Shown: positions 40,330 to 42,730 of the stretch, in pieces
Layout of the letters: each line of letters starts with the position of its first letter
Position numbering within the stretch: position 1 is the first letter of the stretch
Assembly (NCBI GenBank): GCA_964422195.1
Contig: CAYRAF010000003.1
Coordinates: 1 to 42,730, forward strand
Direction: 5' to 3'
Source: CALVUP01 sp964422195
Lineage (GTDB): Bacteria > Bacillota_I > Bacilli_A > RF39 > UBA660
Length of the DNA stretch: 42,730 bases
Notes under the pieces: generated by a model
What the model saw: only the letters and a program-made list of their open reading frames with translations
Told to the model about the DNA's origin: nothing
The model's database searches: none
Made by a program: the position numbers and the translations under genes

Positions 40330-42730
40330 ATGAAAAAGTTTAAACTAAAAGTTAAGAAACCAAATAAAAAAGCAGTGATAAGTATATCATTAGTTTTAAT
40401 AGTGTTTTTAACTAGTTTTATATATTATAACTTAACAAGACCAACAAAATTAAATAAAATATATGCCCACATTATAAATAAAGGAGCTCCAGCAAATAAA
40501 TACTTTGATGATGAAGTATTTTATCAAGTGGTAGTAGATGCTTACAATTATAAAAATAATACTAATTTACCATACACTACTAATTTAACAGATGAGCAAC
40601 TAAAAACAATAACATATATAAATTATTCTGGTGAAGGAAAGAATGATAATGAAAAAATCAGAAGTACAAATGGGATAGAAAAATTAATATCACTAAAAGA
40701 TTTACGGATTTATTATAGCAATATAAGCAGTATAAACTTGAGTTTAAATAAGTCTTTAGAAATATTAAGTTTAACATATAATAATTTAGAAGATATTGAT
40801 TTAAGCGAAAACGATGCATTAATGTCTCTTTATTTACAGCATAATAAACTAGATAATATAGATGTAAGTCATAATATATCTATTGAAAAACTATATATAA
40901 CTTCACAAAATAATTTAAGTACTATAGATTTAAGCAAGAATGTAGCTTTAAAATTTTTAGGCTTATCTGGGAATGAATTAAATACTATAGATTTGAGCAA
41001 AAATATATTATTAGAAGATCTTGATATAGAGAATAATAATTTAAGTAGTGTAGATTTAAGTAACAATACTGAATTAAGAGACGTTAGGTTAAGGGGAAAT
41101 AATTTAAGTACTATAGATTTAAGTAAAAATATATTATTAGAAGATCTTGATATAGAGAATAATAATTTAAGTAATATAGATTTGAGTAAGAATGTTAATT
41201 TAGAATATCTTTATTTATCAGCAAATAATATAGAGTCAATAAATTTGAATAAAAATATAAATTTAAAGTATTTTTATATGGATTCAAATAATTTAACTAC
41301 AATCGATTTGAGTAATAACGTTAAATTACGTGGGTTAGGTTTGAGTTATAATAATATAAGCACTATAGATTTAAGTAATAATGTGGAGTTGGAAAATATG
41401 TATATTAATGACAATAATTTAACAGTAATTGTTTATTTGATGCCTAATAAAGAATATACTTATGATAAAATAATATTGCCAGATACTTTATATTCTAAAT
41501 TACAAAATAATTATCCGAATATTATAGATTTTACTGATTATACAGCAACTGCTTTAAGAACTGGATTTGCTTCTATTAATTATTTTGGTGAAAAAAACAT
41601 TATACATGTATATAATATAACAAGCACAAAATATCAAATAAATGAAGAAGATAAATATATATATACAAAAACAGATATAGATAGTGATACTATATTATCA
41701 AATCTAGTATTGGATAATATAAAAGGAAGAATAGAAAATAATAAGTTGATATTATATAAAGGAGATACTATTGTAGATGAATATAAAATAATTAGTATTA
41801 GTAGTACAGATTATGATTTAAACAAGGGTAATGCTTTAGTAATTAATAATAAATTTGATACATCTAAAATAGATGTAACTAATGGAACTGTAGAAGTAAG
41901 TGATAATAAATTAAATATAAAGTATAATGATGAAGTAATTGATACAATAGATATAGCTAGTATATCAAGTGATAAATATAATTTAACAAATAATTATTTA
42001 TATTTATTAAATGAAGAATTAGATTTGAATGAAATAAATACAGTTAATTGTAGTGTAAAAGTAGAAGATGGTAAGTTAATTGTATATAAAGATGAATACA
42101 TATTAGAATCAATAGATATAGTAAGTATTAGTTATTCAAGTAGTGATTATGACTTAAGTAAGGAATATATATATTTAGGAACAGATAACTTTGATTCAAA
42201 CAAGATAGAAAGTACTAATCTAACATTTGAAATAAAAGATAATATATTATATTTAAAATACCAAGATGATATATTTAAACAATATAAACTAATAAAAATA
42301 TCAAGTACTAAGTATGATTTAAATAAAGAATATATCTATGTAGGAAATAATGCTTTAAATACTAGTGATATAAATGTAACAAATGGAAAGGTAGAAGTAA
42401 GTGATAATAAGCTTAATATTAAGTATCAAGATAAAATATTAGATAGTTATAAAATATCATCTATATCTAGTAATAAATACAATTTAAGTAAAGATAATAT
42501 AAGACTAAGAAAAGATGAAGAGTTTAATATTGATAATATATCAACAATAAATTGTGAAAAGGAATATAGTGATGATAAATTATATATTAAATATGGAGAA
42601 GATATATTAAAAGTATATACAATATCAAATAGGGCACCAGGAGATATCACAGGAGATGACGAGATAGATTTAAGGGATGTAATAAAACTATTTAGACATT
42701 ATAGGAAAAAAGCAATAATAGAAGATGAAG
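40330..42730 (+). CDS. Giant LRR surface protein with a new beta-repeat region and dockerin (copy 3; 3' end outside the window)
   Basis: Open for 800 codons from the ATG (duplicate ribosome site) to the window edge, with no stop. The first 46 residues are nearly the same as in copy 2, including the membrane helix. A cap (YFDDEVFYQVVVDAYN) leads into a single LRR block (about residues 115-370). After it come at least five tandem modules of 65-75 residues (about 420-765), each with SISSxxYDLxKxYIYxG, a polar stretch, then VEVSDNKLNIKYxDxIL. A dockerin begins at residue 771 (GDITGDDEIDLRDVIKLF) and is cut after its first loop. It lacks the second LRR solenoid of copies 1 and 2 and their Big2 domains. 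Confidence 0.85.
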   Translation, partial: MKKFKLKVKKPNKKAVISISLVLIVFLTSFIYYNLTRPTKLNKIYAHIINKGAPANKYFDDEVFYQVVVDAYNYKNNTNLPYTTNLTDEQLKTITYINYSGEGKNDNEKIRSTNGIEKLISLKDLRIYYSNISSINLSLNKSLEILSLTYNNLEDIDLSENDALMSLYLQHNKLDNIDVSHNISIEKLYITSQNNLSTIDLSKNVALKFLGLSGNELNTIDLSKNILLEDLDIENNNLSSVDLSNNTELRDVRLRGNNLSTIDLSKNILLEDLDIENNNLSNIDLSKNVNLEYLYLSANNIESINLNKNINLKYFYMDSNNLTTIDLSNNVKLRGLGLSYNNISTIDLSNNVELENMYINDNNLTVIVYLMPNKEYTYDKIILPDTLYSKLQNNYPNIIDFTDYTATALRTGFASINYFGEKNIIHVYNITSTKYQINEEDKYIYTKTDIDSDTILSNLVLDNIKGRIENNKLILYKGDTIVDEYKIISISSTDYDLNKGNALVINNKFDTSKIDVTNGTVEVSDNKLNIKYNDEVIDTIDIASISSDKYNLTNNYLYLLNEELDLNEINTVNCSVKVEDGKLIVYKDEYILESIDIVSISYSSSDYDLSKEYIYLGTDNFDSNKIESTNLTFEIKDNILYLKYQDDIFKQYKLIKISSTKYDLNKEYIYVGNNALNTSDINVTNGKVEVSDNKLNIKYQDKILDSYKISSISSNKYNLSKDNIRLRKDEEFNIDNISTINCEKEYSDDKLYIKYGEDILKVYTISNRAPGDITGDDEIDLRDVIKLFRHYRKKAIIEDE
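40990..41170 (+). repeat. 126-bp duplication within the LRR block of copy 3
   Basis: The segment around 41005 (ATATTATTAGAAGATCTTGA) recurs at 41131 with its flanks nearly intact: a spacing of 126 bp, i.e. exactly two 21-residue repeats. Confidence 0.75.
42637..42730 (+). repeat. Long direct repeat, copy 3 (truncated by the window edge)
   Basis: The first 94 bp match 40026-40119 with one difference by eye. A further LRR gene may therefore follow outside the window. Confidence 0.85.

Larger units (their letters stand above)
40026..40468 (+). repeat. Long direct repeat, copy 2
   Basis: Second copy of the 443-bp repeat described at 36902; covers the dockerin of LRR copy 2 through the N-terminus of copy 3. 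Confidence 0.9.

Noticed and set aside
33662..42730. Regular ~63-bp spaced repeats as a CRISPR array or satellite
   Set aside because: The repeats are in frame, diverged, and encode 21-residue LRRs without spacers.
40330..42730. Copy 3 as a pseudogene because no stop is found
   Set aside because: All 800 codons are open and the frame reaches the dockerin correctly; the gene is only cut by the window edge.

Overview
The window is a strongly AT-rich stretch (roughly three quarters A+T by eye) from a low-GC, Gram-positive-type bacterium that uses the standard code: genes stop with TGA and Trp is TGG. PolC, a sigma-A/DnaG/TrmK block, MiaB-RicA and spore genes point to the Bacillota, Bacilli side. 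Dockerins, glucosaminidase and leucine-rich-repeat (LRR) surface proteins suggest an uncultured gut organism. Spore genes (a CotY/CotZ pair, SpoIVFA/SpoIVFB, a SpoIIB-like SPOR protein, a KinB-like kinase) imply that it forms, or recently formed, endospores. I cannot place it to species.

Layout. 1-2364: 3' part of polC. 2427-3985: a helical-repeat protein and a small Cys-rich protein. 3978-5093 (minus): SEDS glycosyltransferase (RodA/FtsW). 5531-6348 (minus): two CotY/CotZ-type coat genes behind a possible sigma-K promoter. 6497-8137: a membrane EIIB-like protein without the phospho-cysteine and an orphan KinB-like kinase. 8178-9906: miaB-ricA. 9994-14941: three related single-span membrane proteins interleaved with a YkpA-type ABC-F protein and an ankyrin protein. 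15014-18482: dnaG-rpoD-trmK, then tRNA-Thr(GGT). 19082-20671 (minus): LytR-CpsA-Psr ligase with a PASTA-like tail. 20853-24840: secreted glucosaminidase with a dockerin, then two membrane-anchored surface proteins. 24895-28684: a compressed spoIIB-radC-mreCD-spoIVFAB cluster, without mreB and minCD, in which spoIVFB appears to start at ATT. 28699-28774 (minus): tRNA-Ala(TGC). 28893-32909: ferritin-like protein, murI, kinase-like protein, CapA-like protein and a metallo-beta-lactamase-fold hydrolase. 33010-42730: a cohesin-like wall or membrane protein followed by three giant LRR proteins that end in dockerins. The last gene runs off the window.

The most unusual part is the last 10 kb. A small cohesin-like protein with a sortase-like tail is co-transcribed with an LRR-dockerin protein, and two more LRR-dockerin genes follow. 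These genes share nearly identical ends (about 440 bp, 5 differences, exact 3124-bp offset) around divergent LRR middles. I infer a cohesin-dockerin surface display system for LRR binding proteins, not a carbohydrate-degrading cellulosome, whose middles could be exchanged by recombination.

Most genes sit behind their own TTGACA-like/17-bp/TGnTATAAT promoter and end in short hairpin-T terminators that often overlap the stop codon. No gene-free stretch exceeds 300 bp. No insertion sequence, phage gene or CRISPR array was seen.
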